From Brugia malayi (Eukaryota > Nematoda > Chromadorea > Rhabditida > Onchocercidae): a stretch of 64,000 nt of DNA. Under the pieces are notes generated by a model. The model did no database searches and was not told where the DNA came from. It worked only from the letters and a program-made list of their open reading frames with translations. Both the position numbers and the translations under genes were made by a program. The stretch is from the NCBI RefSeq assembly GCF_000002995.4, contig NW_025062478.1:8098001-8162000 (forward strand). The letters run 5' to 3'. Position 1 is the first letter of the stretch. Each line of letters opens with the position of its first letter. Shown here one piece after another: positions 49,912 to 63,700 of this stretch.

Positions 49912-52900
49912 GCCAAAAAAAAGTTACTTCAAAACTTAGATAAAACATTTTCTGATATACACAGCATCACCGCACGCAGCTCGTGACTCATTCTTAATTA
50001 ATGAATAATGTTAGTTAAAATATTTGCGAATTATATTGAATAAGAATAAAGATGATGAAGACATGAAAAATACATTCTAGTGTGCTAATTTTTTCTAGTT
50101 AATTTTATCAGGGTCACTTCATTTCTCCCCTATTATGGCTTATAATTCATTCTTCGATTATTCTTTCACCAGAGCTTAGCTCCTCAACTTTTTCCTCCTG
50201 ATCCTGTAATGATTACTAAAACCTTACGATGAACATAAAAAAGGACAAAAAGAAAGTGTTTATGAAGACTGCGCTAAATATATCTGTCAGGTTGTTGTTA
50301 ATCAAAAGGGGAGAATTTTTTAATTACTGAAAATGAGAAAAAGAATTTTTTCTCAGGTTATTTTAGAGCAAAGAAAGTACGGAAACAGTAAAAATGGGGA
50401 TCAAAAAAAGAAAATGAAGAAGCAGAAGCAACAAAATTGAGAATTTTTTCTAACAATCTTCCGTACTCAATAAACAACTATTCACTTCATAACCAATCAG
50501 AGATAATATGATTATATCATTATATCAGTAATAATTACGATTTAATAGAAATATACACTGATAACTGCTGCAAAATATGACAATGACACTAACATATGGT
50601 ACCTCACTTACTGTGCTAATACTTTGAAAATTAATTCCAGTCATAATTCAGGACAACAATTACAATTTGAAGTGACTTCCTCGCACTTTTTACATATAGT
50701 TCTACTCTTAATCTCCGAGCTATTTTTTCCCCGTCCTAAAATCCTTCCCACTATGCTGTTCTCAGTTTACGTTTTTTACGTTTTTTGGCCTTCTAAATTT
50801 CCAAATTTGTCAATAGTCGATGAAGTAAGGCTACATCGGAACCCATAACTAAAGAAAAGCCCCAACCCATATATATACCCAAAATGCCGAGCCGTGCTTT
50901 CCCGAAAAAAAAAATGTCTCGCTTTGGAATTTAAAGGCAATGGCTGCGTGCATGAAAAGTTGTCTGGGAATTCTCGAGATGTGTGCAGGGTTCTCTGCAT
51001 TTGAATTTGTGATTCCGGGTTGTTAAGGAAGGATCTCGAGTGCTAGTGAATATTCTTTTTCAGAATTCCAATAAAACTATATATGTTTTAGTGACTAATC
51101 TCCCCTGAATTCGTGCAGTGACGAAATATTATAAAAAAGTGGACGAACTTCATATGAAGTAGAAGTTTTATAGCTTAAAAAAAATGGGACGTTCAACTAA
51201 GGAAACAAAAACCAGATTTTTTTTTCCGCAATGAGTTGATGTACTTTTAAAATAAAAGTATCGTGAAATAACTCTAAACTGTTACTTCCAGGGTATACTT
51301 CGATTTTAAAATTGATGACTTAAATCAATGTATATAATCTGAATTAATTTCGCTTTGCCAATTTATTTTTCATACAACTCAAATCACTTAACTTATAGAT
51401 AAATAGATAGGAGAGAAATTAACGCCGACCGTATGTTTGGAAGTCTTTTGGATCATTTGCACTTCTTTCGAGATTCTCTTTTAACATTCATCCTCACCTT
51501 TCTTTGATTCAGCAGTTATCTGCTTCTCTTATGAAGGAAGATATATCAAATAATAATGAAAAAGTGTGAAAAAGCAAGAACAATGTGTTTTTAGATGCAG
51601 CAAGGGAAAGAGCTATAAAACAGGCAAGCAAACAACTTTGTTTCGAAATTAGAACCATCAAAATTTATTTGCATCGCTTCATCATATGAGGGTAAAAAGT
51701 AAAATAGGTTACAGTGCATTCCTCTCATATAAATGATTAATTAGCAGCTTGCATATTGGAAATATGAATTGTCAGTAAATTCATTTCAATTTCAGGCTTA
51801 TTGTAAACTTACATATCAGCAAAATAATGTTTTGAGAAATCATCAAAACACCGCGGTTTTACATCTTTATACATCTTTACAACACACTTTGGATATAATT
51901 ATTTGGAGCTTTAAAATTAGGATTCATAAGTACGGAGCGGGAAGAAGAGAAGATATGAGCCTACGAAAGCATGTTATTTTCAGCTATTGGAGCTGTGTAA
52001 ATATTGATCTAATTATCACTGGTTCAGCAGACTTCCATATTTTAATACCAGCGAGTTTTGGCAGCTTATTATTACAAGCTTTTATTATTACTGCCACACG
52101 ACAACACTTATTTTTCTCTTTGCAGGATGTTCGCTCAATTTCACTTTTATTCATAAAAACTTAAAGCAAATTTGGAATTTTTTTTCGAGATTTACTCTCG
52201 AAATAATTGCAAAGCAGCATATGGCTCTTCCATGTGTTGTGATTGGAAATGGTCAAGATTTCACTGAACTTAGACTGGTTGTAATATAAATGTTAATATA
52301 AAATAATAATGATATTCAGTAAAGTTCAGATGAATGAATTTAAGATAAAATAGAACTTCTAGATAAGAAAAGATGACTATTTAGTTTTGGAACAACAGAA
52401 CTAAAGAGAAATGACAATCCATAAATTTCAGTGATTTTGGGAGAACTTAAGAAAAGAAAGTTTGACCGAATAAGGAGTGCAAAGTCTGACTGATGAGGTC
52501 TATTTTCATCAGGTTTAAAAAGTTAAAAAATGAAATTGCAGAAAGAAAATGCGTGATCGAACTTATTCAAAATAATCCCTTTTAAAATTACGGTAATCAT
52601 AACAAAGCAATGTTTGGAAGTGAAGTATATATGTTTTTTAAATTTCAACTAAATTCATATTTTCATTGTAAATATTGGTCATAAATATCGGTTCTAAATT
52701 AAATCAGTTTATTTTAGAAGAAAAAATATTTATCGAAGTGGTATGTTATACACTTATATCTGTATTTATATTTTATATCTATATTTCACATTTATATTTT
52801 ATATTTACATTTATATTTATATTTATTACTTATATTTATATTTACATTTACGTTTATATTTATATTTATTACTTATATTTACATTTACATTTGTCATTTA

Positions 52901-53425
52901 TATTTAATTTATATGGAGACATACATGCTAGGTGTTTATTTTAATCCAATTCTTATTTCTTACACAATAAGAGAGAGAAGAGAATACGGTTGTGAATTAC
53001 TGCTCCAAGAAGCACTTCCATCCGCACCGATACAAAAGAAGTCAGTCCCACTGTCTCTTTTTTTTGCAAAAACAAATACAAATAACGTATAAAGAGGATT
53101 TGCACAATATGGCCGCGTTTAATTTTGCATTTTGATTTCCCGTGATGCTTGTATATTTCTTGTTAACATGATGGATTAATAGAAATTACGTTTTGTATCA
53201 GGTACAGATTAATGTGATCTGTGTAATTTAGGGATGGGGTTTTATTTTAATGAATGAATTTATTTTAATGAAAAATTTAATGGATTATTTCAACAAATGA
53301 AGATTTATTTTAATGGATTTTATATTAATCAATATAATGCTGCTTTAGCTGTCAGTGATATAATTGATTGTGTTTCTCTCACATTATTGATCTGAAAGGA
53401 ATTTCTCATTTTTCAAGGGATTTCA
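49912..53425. other. Gene-poor region between SDR and CDK5RAP3
   Basis: About 3.5 kb of AT-rich sequence with no confident gene. On the minus strand, 50203-50147 follows an attacag acceptor and reads DQEEKVEELSSGERIIEE with a stop, resembling a short terminal exon, but no partner exons were found. The minus frame 51000-50776 (74 residues) and the plus frame 51769-52164 (131 residues) have no recognisable domain. A TTTATA-rich tandem array lies at about 52752-52915. The last bases, tttcag ending 53426, form a likely trans-splice acceptor. Confidence 0.4.
52752..52915. repeat. Degenerate (TTTATA)-type tandem array with a 43-base higher-order unit
   Basis: About 165 bases composed of TTTATA, TTTACA and TTTATT hexamer variants. 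A longer block beginning TTTATATTTATATTTATTAC occurs at about 52810 and again at about 52853, giving a higher-order period near 43 bases. Confidence 0.8.
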
Positions 53426-53435
53426 GTTCCTTTGA

Positions 53436-56400
53436 ATGGACACTATGTTAGATGAAAAGGATATACCGATTGACATACACAGCAGCAAACTCCTGGGTAT
53501 GTTAACAGTTCACTTCGTTCTGCTAAATATTCAAACAAAAAGAAATTACATTCACTCAAACAATCCTCATTGATTGTTGCTTCAGACTGGTTGTTAAGTC
53601 GACGACACTGTAATAAGGACTGGCAAAAAAATGTAATGATCATTCGCGAAAAGATCAGCGTAGCAATCCGGGATATGCCGGAAGATGAGAGGATCGTCAA
53701 ATTACTCCAGGGATCCTGTAAGTATTTAAAAAAGCATTTATTATAAGTATATTAAATCTCAAGTTGTATTTTGAAAATTTTCTACGCTTGGTAACCTTTA
53801 TAAGAAACCTTTCAGATATTAATTATTTTCACTGTGCTCGAATTGTCAATATTCTAAAAGATACGGAGAAGGGTACGAAGAATTTCCTAGGATATTATTC
53901 ATCACAGAGAATGAATGATTGGATGGTATGAATGACATTATTTAAGAAGAAAAACTATATATATATATATTTTTCTTTCATTGGACTCTTTATGTGAAAC
54001 AGTGCATGTGATCGATATAATAGTTGGTGTGTAAGATAAGATTCGAAAAGGGAACGTGTTAGATTTTTAATGTAATGATCGAAATAAGTTTAATGGAGTG
54101 AATCTTTCAGCAGATTCAACAAATGTATGAGAAAGGAAATATCCATTTGGCAGAAGCAGCTCAAATCCTTCAAAGGATGATTCAGTATGAGATCCCAGTT
54201 CTAAAAAAGCAGATTTCGAAATGTGACCAAACAATTACCGTACTGTTTTAATTTGTTTTGGCACTTAAGTTATGCTTATGCTTGTGGTCAATAAATACAG
54301 TCTAAAATTTTTAGGACTGTGTCAAAAAGGAAAAAGATTACGCAAGGCAAATGGCTGACAGTAAGAAACAATATGAGAAGGAACTGTGGAAGTTGGGTAT
54401 TGAAGGTATGAAATTGGAACTTTTTAGGATAGTTTTTAATGTTGGATTTTTCAAATATTGTTTTTTATATACCATTTTTTTAGTATTGATTTAAAATTTT
54501 TTTACGTTTAATTTTCTTATTTAATATTATTATTTCTAATTTTCTATTTCTCAGCGAAATTACGGGTACTCCTAGGTGTCCACTTAAAACGTGAAATAAT
54601 ATCGTTGCTGACTGATTTACCATCTTTTTTGGATGAAATGACAAAGTCTATATCGTCTTTGAATGAACCGCTTCAGTATTATGAACAGTTTCAGGCATAC
54701 CTACATCAGTAAGTAATTTTATATTGAAAATGATTCTAGTAAAGTTTAAGGAAGATCTGACAGTGAAGAGTTATTCAGATTATAAAGCTTATGAAATTGC
54801 ATAAATTTTACATAGCATCTGCTACCTTAGCCGGTGCTGTTGATTAACAGTGACATTATGTGTGCTATAAATGGTATATATATATATTTATTGTTTCCTG
54901 TTTATTTTCCATTTTTGTATAGGAACAAGACACAAAATGTTTTATTACCACTATGTCGTTTATTGATGGAAAAAGGTGCACAAGTTACAGTTTACGAGTG
55001 GAAAAATGGTGTAAAACCAGTAAGCATTGAATCACCTTCTTTGGATGCGTGGTTAAATGAAGAGGTATTAATTTACGTTGTTAGCTTTTAAATTTACATC
55101 TTTATAGCTGAGTTTGTCTCCAGTTTTAATTTACTGCAAGAGTTTAACATTTTATTTGTATTTTTCGTTACTCTTAGAAACACATTCAGTCTTCATTAAT
55201 TATTTTTTATATGAAAATGTTATGTATGTTATCAGATAAATAATGCTGAAGAAATAGATTTTGGCGACGATTTTATTGTTCCTGATGATGAAATTGATTT
55301 TGGTGATAGTAAATTTCAAATTGAAGTCGTTGGAAACGAGAAAGGTAAGTTAAATAGAATTGTTTTTCGATCTTTTTCGCTAAAAGTGTGAAAACTTATG
55401 TCTGTTGGCTCGATTTAATTTCTGAACTATCCAGTAGTTTTTTTCTTTATAGTTGATGCTAACGATGGAATAGCTCGAGGCTTAGATGCACTGACAGTAC
55501 TGGAAAATTCGCAAACTCGAAGTCTTATTTACTTTGAATTGAGAGAGGTACTGCCATATTTCACAATTCTTTAATTTCTTTTTTCGACTTTTCTACTAAA
55601 TTAAATTTCTCTGTAAATGTTAAACGACATAATTTTTTAAATTATTTTTGCGACCTCTTCTTTTTATTTAAATGTTATTTTTTAGTTGGAAAAATTTTTG
55701 ATAATACGAAGAGAGGACGAAACTATAGAAAATGTGTCCGATATTTACATATTAGGAATTGAAGAAAGGCCTGCAGCATTAAAAAAGGTAGTTTTTTTTT
55801 TTTTTTTTTTTTTTTTAATTCTGCAAGCGAAACATCCTTCTTAAATTCCAGGTTTTAGTAATAAGTGGTTTTAAAAGCTTGCAGGTCACTGTGGAAAAAA
55901 TTGATAAATGGTCGATGCATGTGAGCGAGATTATCAATAAATTAATTGATACTCAAAAGGCTATTTTGTTTCGAATACGTTCCTCACCTCAGTAAATTTC
56001 AAATAGTCATAATTTGCTAAGTTTGTTAATGAGATCTTTCCAGTTACTTTATTGTGAAGGAGTTGAGAAAGAAATTTCGCTTTTTTGCGAAATTATTTTA
56101 TACATAAATAATTTTGAACCATTTGCATAACTTTAATTTTTCTCGGTTTTACTCAAAATTGTTTTCCTTTATATATGGGCTTGTGAATTTTATATTTTTA
56201 AATTCCAAAACTTTTTAATTTTTGGAATCTTAAGACGATTTTAAAACTTCAAGAATTGGAAATATAGTCGTGTTGATTTGAGATATGTTGAAAAGCTGGT
56301 GGAAACATTGGAGCAGAAGCGCTCTTTAGAAGGACGTTACGAGAAAATGAGAGATCTGATGATAGAAAAACAGAGTGAGATGCGAATTAGTATGCAGAAG

Positions 56401-56650
56401 GCGCATGAAACATTGAATGGAATTTGTGAAGCTAGCAAACTGTTGCAAAAAGGAGCAAGTTACAATTTCTTTAGTAACTCGTTGGTAGAATTGCTCAACG
56501 ACCGAAAGCGAAAAATTTTTTAATTGTGTAATATTGGTTTTTTAGTTTTATTTTTATTATTTTCAGATTGAAGAAGAAATCTCAAAAATATATAAGGGAA
56601 GGAAGGTAAATATTATGGGTGGTATAAATGTTGCGCTGATGGCTTCTTGA
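53436..56650 (+). CDS. cdkr-3: CDK5RAP3 (C53/LZAP) homologue, UFMylation ligase cofactor
   Basis: CDK5RAP3 partners with UFL1 and UFBP1 at the ER and guides UFM1 attachment to ribosomes. Thirteen exons: 53436-53496, 53586-53717, 53816-53925, 54111-54239, 54315-54405, 54555-54708, 54923-55064, 55236-55344, 55453-55547, 55686-55787, 55852-55991, 56283-56484 and 56567-56650; about 516 residues (human about 506). The N-terminus is highly diagnostic: IPIDIHSSKLLDWLLSRRHC, IRDMPEDERIVKLLQGSYIN, YFHCARIVNILK and YYSSQRMNDW. A central acidic segment has two IDFG motifs (residues 280-283 and 293-296) where relatives carry IDWG. The C-terminal coiled coil (YVEKLVETLEQKRSLEGRY...) ends ISKIYKGRKVNIMGG. 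The exon 12 donor (56485) is the only phase-compatible GT and adds about 11-15 residues relative to relatives; this junction is uncertain. An acceptor at 53426 precedes the start. Confidence 0.92.
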
Positions 56651-59600
56651 GAAAATTTTTATCACTGTTGCTGTAAGATACATTATTCGGTTATGGGCCT
56701 CGCTGTACAATGGAAATTTTATTTGATTTTTTGCATTGTTCTAGTTTTTATTTGGTTGTTTTAATAATTTTCGGCTGTTTTTTGATGGCCAGTGAAGTTC
56801 AGTTGAATTTATGGACTATGATTTCATTACTTTTTTTTGTAGTATTTTCGAAGAATTCGCTATAACGACGTTAGTTCAAATTTTACAACTTCAGGAAATT
56901 GTTAAGAATGCGTACTCCTTCTTTTGAGTGAATTAACAGTTACCTTCTTGCATTAAAAAGTGATGTTATATTTCTCTTTTCTTTTGCTTCTGGGAAATCT
57001 ATACCATGTATAAGTCGCTTTTGTAATCTTCCAATAATTTTCTGAGTTACAATCGTTTTTTATTTTTTAACATGTTTATTGTTTAATTTTTGCATAAAAT
57101 TTGTGTCAAGATTATTACATTCTTATAGTTTTATCAGAATTCATTTTAAGTGTTGATTGAAGATAAAAAGTTACTAGCTTTTTTCTAGGGACCACTTCTT
57201 TTTTTGAGTGTCTTGAGCTATTTTTACTCAGCCATTATAGCTTATCATGTTTATCAAATTTATAGTTTCTTGATTTCTGATCTTTTTAAAACATGGATTT
57301 AGCCATGCCGCTAGAGCAGAATCATATCTTGCATTTTTTTAAAGAATTGATATTGCTCCACTTTTTTCTTCACGTTTTATTTTTATTAATTGGGTTGCAG
57401 CTTTTCTGATAGACTGACCGATCTGATTTTCAAAACTTGTAATTTTCATCAAAGAAATTGTGAATAGCAAGGGGCGGCACGATGTCCACCATTTGTTACA
57501 ATGTGGCATGACTATGTATAAGGCAGCACAAGATTTCTTATCTCATTAAAATTTAAAAGTTAAATGAAATATATACACGAAGTGTACAGGTTTCGTTTTG
57601 AACTGCTTGGAGTAAGTAGCTGGCGATTATGAAGGACAAATGATAAAACATGTTTGCATCAATGCATCTGCCATGTGTATCTGTTAATATTTGTCTCTTC
57701 GGTTCATTTATCAGTTTGATTAAAACATTTTGAAACATGCAGCAATCTGATTATTTCTATTAGTAGATATGTTTTAGATGTCATTAGAATTGATATTACT
57801 TTTCCTAACCGTCTTTTAAACTTACTCGAATCATGATTTAAATAAAAAGAATTTGGTTGATTTATCAAATATGAAATAAGTAAATTTAAGTATTTGCAAT
57901 TCAAGATAGATTTTTACTGAAATTCCTCAGTTTCTTGGTATTACTGCTTTTAATATAAAATTGATCTTGATGACCGTTACTTAGTTTATCATAGTAAGTT
58001 TTCTTGTCATTTTTATTTGGCTCTCTAAAACTACTCACTTTTTTGATCATATCAAATGCTCCAGCATACATTTGGAATTTTCTGAAAACAGCGAAAGATT
58101 GAGAATACTCGTTGTTGCGGACTGGAACCAGCAAATTTATTTAAATTTTATTTCAAATAATTTAAACGCATTACATAGAACTCAAACTGATTTTATGTTC
58201 TCAACATTCTCAAATATTCTCTCAATTCAACGCATTCATGCTATTAATGATTTTTGTGCATGATAATAATCAGTTTATTATAGTATTCCGGAAACATGAA
58301 AGATATCCGGAAAATTGATATATTTTAGGTGATATCGCAATGATGTGATTTCACATAAAAAAGTAGTGTACTGTAACTACTCTATATGAAACTTCGGTTT
58401 ATGAATAAGAAAAGAAATGAATCACGCGAAATATTCCTAACAGATCGGAAAGAGATCTGGCAGAATCATTGGTGTGAATGACCGTTCTGAATATAATATC
58501 ATATTTTGCATTATATGACAAATTTCAAAAATATAAAATTACCAATAAATTAAATTAGTCGACATTGCTATTTGCCAACACTTACTGTTACGGTTATTGC
58601 AGAAAATGAAACTGATTGATTGGAATAGGTCAGGAAATCGATTTCATATTGAAGGTGATGCTTCCTCCTTACTGTTTGGCATATTTTTGTGCTTATTACC
58701 ATCTGAATGAATTGATAAAAAAACTTCACAGTAACTTTAATAATTATGCTAAAAATAAAATATATATTCTGACACCTCTCAGTTGGTATTTCTCAGTCGT
58801 GAGATTATTTTAATAATGAAAATTCGTATTTGTAATTGTACCTAAATTTTTCAGATATAAGAGTATTGAATGGAATTTCTGTCGAATTATACATTTCACT
58901 TCTTACTATTATATATTCTGTATTACAAGGAATGTTGTTCCAAAAACCAGTTAATGGTTTGTCTTGTATCAAAAGTATTGGTAATTAGTAATAACAATTA
59001 TTATAATAATGGCGATTATTAATAATAGTGGCTAGCGATTGCAAGAAATGTTGACAGGAATTAAACTCAAAAGCAAGCAGTTTTTAGAAGGCTATCAGTC
59101 AATCAGCGTATTTATAATAAGAACACAATATATTATAACAGATATTAAGTTATGACTCAGAAATTTAATATAGTTTGTAATAATTACAGCCGTACTATTT
59201 GCTATCATTGGATTTACTCAATTACGACTTTTCTGGTTCTTATATACGGGATGGCGCTACAAATCATCTTATCTCCTATGCATGCATTTCGTGTTATCAT
59301 TCTTTTGCATTATTGTTATATTCGCATTATGTGTTATCATTGGATTTATGGACATATACTCAATTGGACCATTTCATCACATATATTTAAGGTAATCATT
59401 TTTATTTTAAATTTCAGAAAGTGAATTTCAGAAAAAAATTTTAGTATCTAAAACATTTTGATATGATTTATTAATATTTTAAAATGAATCTAAAGAAAAA
59501 AAGCTAGCTGAAATTCGAGATAACAGAATTTCTGAATGAACTCAAAAAGACAAACTAATTTAGTGGTCAAAATTGGTTCAAAGTGTGTTAAAACACATTG

Positions 59601-60747
59601 TTACTTTTTCTTTACAGTGCAAACGCTCATTGGTTTAGAATCCTAAAGATTATTATTCTAAAGATCTAAGAAGCAATGAATTCTAACATTTTTTTAAAAG
59701 TTTAAACTCTAATTTTAAAAGAAGTAAACTTCCAGAAGCTATTTCCAATCTCACATTTTGGTAGGAATATGTTCGTTAGTGCCATTTATCATTGGTTTCA
59801 GTGCAAGTTGGAGATTTTATTGGGTAATAAGAATGATTGCATAAATCGAAATTAGAATTTCTGCTCACAAGATAAGTTGTAAATTATTAAAGGTTTCTGA
59901 GGGAAAATTATCGGAGAAAACATTGTCATTTGAATCGAAATAATAATTCGAAATGTGTTCATTTCATTATACATTTCGAATATTGATTACCATTTTACCA
60001 CAACGTTGTTATTTTTAATAAAATGGAAGTGGGGATTGTATTTATAGTTGACCATAGCTATTCCGGGTTTTTAATTCTAGATTACAAGCTATCTACTCTT
60101 TCAATCAGTTCTACCATACACACAAACAACTTTTCGACTAAGGATCTTCAATTACACTCTAAACAAGAACTATACATTCAAAAAAAAAAAATGATAAAAG
60201 GATCATTTTAATGGCATGAAACACGTTAAATTGTTATTGAAACTTATTTTTAGTACCATTTCTCTAATGTACATGATGAGACATAAGAATATATTAGTTC
60301 TTTTTTAACAGTTACTTAAAAACTTTTAATCGCTGTCAAAATGCTTTAGAATTACTCGCAAGCAATAGTTCTGATAATTTTGAAAGAAAAAAAACTCATC
60401 TTTTGATCTGGTATTTTCTCGAAGATATTATGTAATACTATCTATTTAGAATTCTATATCATAAATCACCAAAACCAATGAAATTTCTACTTGAGGAATA
60501 TATCATTTATTGCATTGCTTCAAAGTCAGATAAATATAAGCAAAGATAATGATTTCATATCAAGAGTCGCATTTGAAAGATGAATATTAAATGAAAATTG
60601 AAAGTAGTATGATTTTGAAAGCTTGAAAAATCCCAGAAATGACAAAAATTTGTTGTCAGTCAGCGAGACAGAGTTTTGTTATTTAAATTTATAAAGTTTG
60701 CAAGCTTTCAAAAATTTTTGTAATTGCAAAATTTTGAAAAATTTTAT
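56651..60747. other. Gene-poor AT-rich region
   Basis: About 4.1 kb between convergent genes (CDK5RAP3 on plus, the Cys-containing protein on minus). No exon is supported on either strand. Frames such as 57901-58134 (minus) and 59152-59424 (plus) are low complexity, with no domain and no flanking exon logic. No RNA gene or mobile element was recognised. Confidence 0.4.
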
Positions 60748-63700
60748 TTATCCACAATGCACGCCACCACAGAAACGGCCCGATCGGTCTACCATTGCAT
60801 CCATTAAATTGTTAATAAAGTCGAATCCTATTTTCAACTGTATGTGCGCTGTTCCCGTAGTGTCCGCAATAACCTAAAATAAAATATGAATAATTAACAA
60901 AGTACATATCTTGACATTTGATTGAATTTTATTTATTGATTTCAGTTTAAGCAGTCATTCTCTTTCCGTAATAATCTCAGTTTCTGCTTTTAAAGGTAAA
61001 AAAATTTCTGAACCAAGGTCTTGACCTTTCGGCAGCCGACATTGATAAGCGAATCGAGACCCAGATTTTGCCCCGCTGGTTTTTTCTTCAAGCATTTTTC
61101 CAGCGCTTTGTCGATAACCTCAATCCAATCATTCACTGGTGTCCTCCTAAAGCTTAATTTAAGTACAAAAAAATTTAATTGTTAATGTTTAATTAGCATT
61201 CAACTTAATATTTTATTTATTTCACTCAATTAAATCATTTAATGTTTAATTTAAAATTTAGTTATTGATGTACTACTACATCACATTCAGTATGTATTGC
61301 AAATGTCTTGTCATCAATTAAAACCAAAATCATTAAAAAAATAAAAACAAATTTAGTAAAACATTGTTTCTGGTAGAAATTTTACAAAAAATTTGGAGGA
61401 CAAAATAAGCCAGTAGTTAAAAAATAAGAACTCTAAAAAAATTTAAATATTTCAAACAGCCAATGCTAACACTAATGCTTTGATGCTTGATACACATTGA
61501 TCCACCTTGCTACCACCTCCGATCGATGCTGCACCACGATCGTTGCTATCAATGACCTGAAATCATTGCAAAGACTATTACTTATTAATAAGGTTGTTAG
61601 GCAGCGAAGGTCATAGTTCAACCTAAAGTTATTGCTGATTTATACAATATGTTAACTGATTACAAAAAATTGAATATGTATGTCCTTTGAACATGGTTTT
61701 TTAACAATTTATAATTTAGAACACATAACTCATCATATACTCTGTACCACTAATATAATTATAACTGAGCTATGTGCCTTGATAAATGTATTGTTCTTAA
61801 ATTACATATTATTATAATTATTATATCTCAACTGTATAAGTATTTTATTCCATATTGGACTAAAGTTTAAATCTAAAACAACATGTCAAAGAGAAAACAC
61901 AGTAATCTTTTTCGATGACGCTTACTTTTCAATAATAATTACAAAATGTTCATCCACCAGTTCAAGTTTTCACATTTCATTACACAGTGTCAACTATTTA
62001 TCCACTCTAATTTGTAATATCACGAATCTGTGGACATGTAGACGGTAGATAACCTACCTATTTTCTCCATATAAATCTACTGTAAAGTAACCCACTAATT
62101 ATCTGAATCTTTTTTAGAGAGTGGAACGTATACAGACGTGAAGACAACTCTTTATTTACAATTTTCTTTAATAGCTGTTCATAAGTTAAGTGAAAATTTC
62201 CTCATCTTTATCCAAACATAGGAGATTAAATTTTTCTGTTCTAAAAATATTCTAAAAAAAATACATGTCTCTGCTCCTGCATTTCCGAATCTCAACAAAG
62301 TTTGGAAGGTTTGCTTACGAAAGTTGAAAACACTATTTGAGATTATTGAAAGGATAGTAGTTATCCTCAATTGAAAATTTCAATTTCTCAAATTTTTTTA
62401 CTACGAAGTATGTGTCTAGTCTGCCATTCCGCAAAATCCTGCACTTCTTATGGCAAACGGACTGATACTGACAGTTTCGAAAATATTTCAAGGTCCAGTT
62501 TAGCTATTCTCTCATAAATTAGCAGCTGAAATACTAAAAGAAAAGGAATATTCAGCATTTAATTTTAAAAGAACATGCAAGCGGTGAGGAATGTTAGATA
62601 CTGTAATTAATTCCTTCTATAATGTAGCATACATTGAAAAGTGATGTGAGATTCCAAGAAATTTGATAAATTTCTCTCATCGCTGATGAGCAGGGTTGAG
62701 TGAGTATCGAAATAAAGACATTGAGGTAAGAGCCATTAGCAACTTTTGAATTGAAACTGTCTATAGCAAGTTGTCATCAGAATAGAAAACTGTTGCAAGG
62801 AGAAGAAAAGTTTTGCTTAGCTTTATAAAAGCTTTCATAAAGATTAGAAAGCTGAAAAGACTAAGTTAATGTTGCCTTGATTTAATGTTGAGGAAAAGCT
62901 GAAAATAAATTATGGGTATATCGAATTTCTGCTAACCCAATGTTGTGTGCTAAGTGAAATACTTACAATGAAGTCATTAAGTTTTGTTCTACTGAAATAA
63001 TCACTTTGAATTACAATTAATATTAACATTTCTGATAGCCTGTGCAATAGAAGCAAGACGCTTTTTGAGTTCTGATCGAGTATTCTCAATACATTCACAA
63101 GTTGCTTTCATTAGTTGCATAGTTTGTGCTTGACAAGCTTCTGAGACTTGACTTCTGCAGTCCTTTAGAACTGAAAAGCAATTCGATTGCAATAAACTTA
63201 GATTTTCATGGAGGTTCAGTTAAACTTCTGAGATATTTGACTGAGTTACAAAAATTTTTATTGACCGATTCTACAGATCTCATACAAACAAAATCCCTTT
63301 TTTGTGAATAGAATTAATTAATAATCCAATTATTTTTACCTACGTTTATCATCTCATTTCTATTGCAATCTATCAAAATTAATTTTTCGCAAAAATGAGT
63401 CAGAATTTTGGAAGAAAATTTTGCGAATAATATTTGAAAATCTGACTGTTGCAATGTTTTGCAAGATATCCATCAAACGGATTCTTCAAGCATCGTCTTG
63501 TAGTTTCTGCACGTTCCGGTTTACGTTCATTACAGAATGCTAGACGGCTATAGATTAGAATATGATCTGAGATCGAGTTAATTCTGAAATGATTCACAAA
63601 TACTGCCTCATTAGCAAATTTAATAATCCAGACTATAGACAGTTTTCCATTTTAATGTAGTGTATACTTACATTTCATCCTTAAATGCATATGAACCTTC

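Noticed and set aside
50776..51000. Minus-strand 74-codon frame with GYIYGLGLFFSYGFRCS, faintly like the first helix of SLC17/vesicular glutamate transporters
   Set aside because: No other transporter exons lie nearby in order, the sequence after the match does not fit the family, and the similarity spans only about 17 hydrophobic residues.
51769..52164. 131-codon open frame, one of the longest in the window
   Set aside because: No recognisable domain, no acceptor or start context, unbiased mixture of residues, and isolated in a gene-poor stretch. Likely chance.
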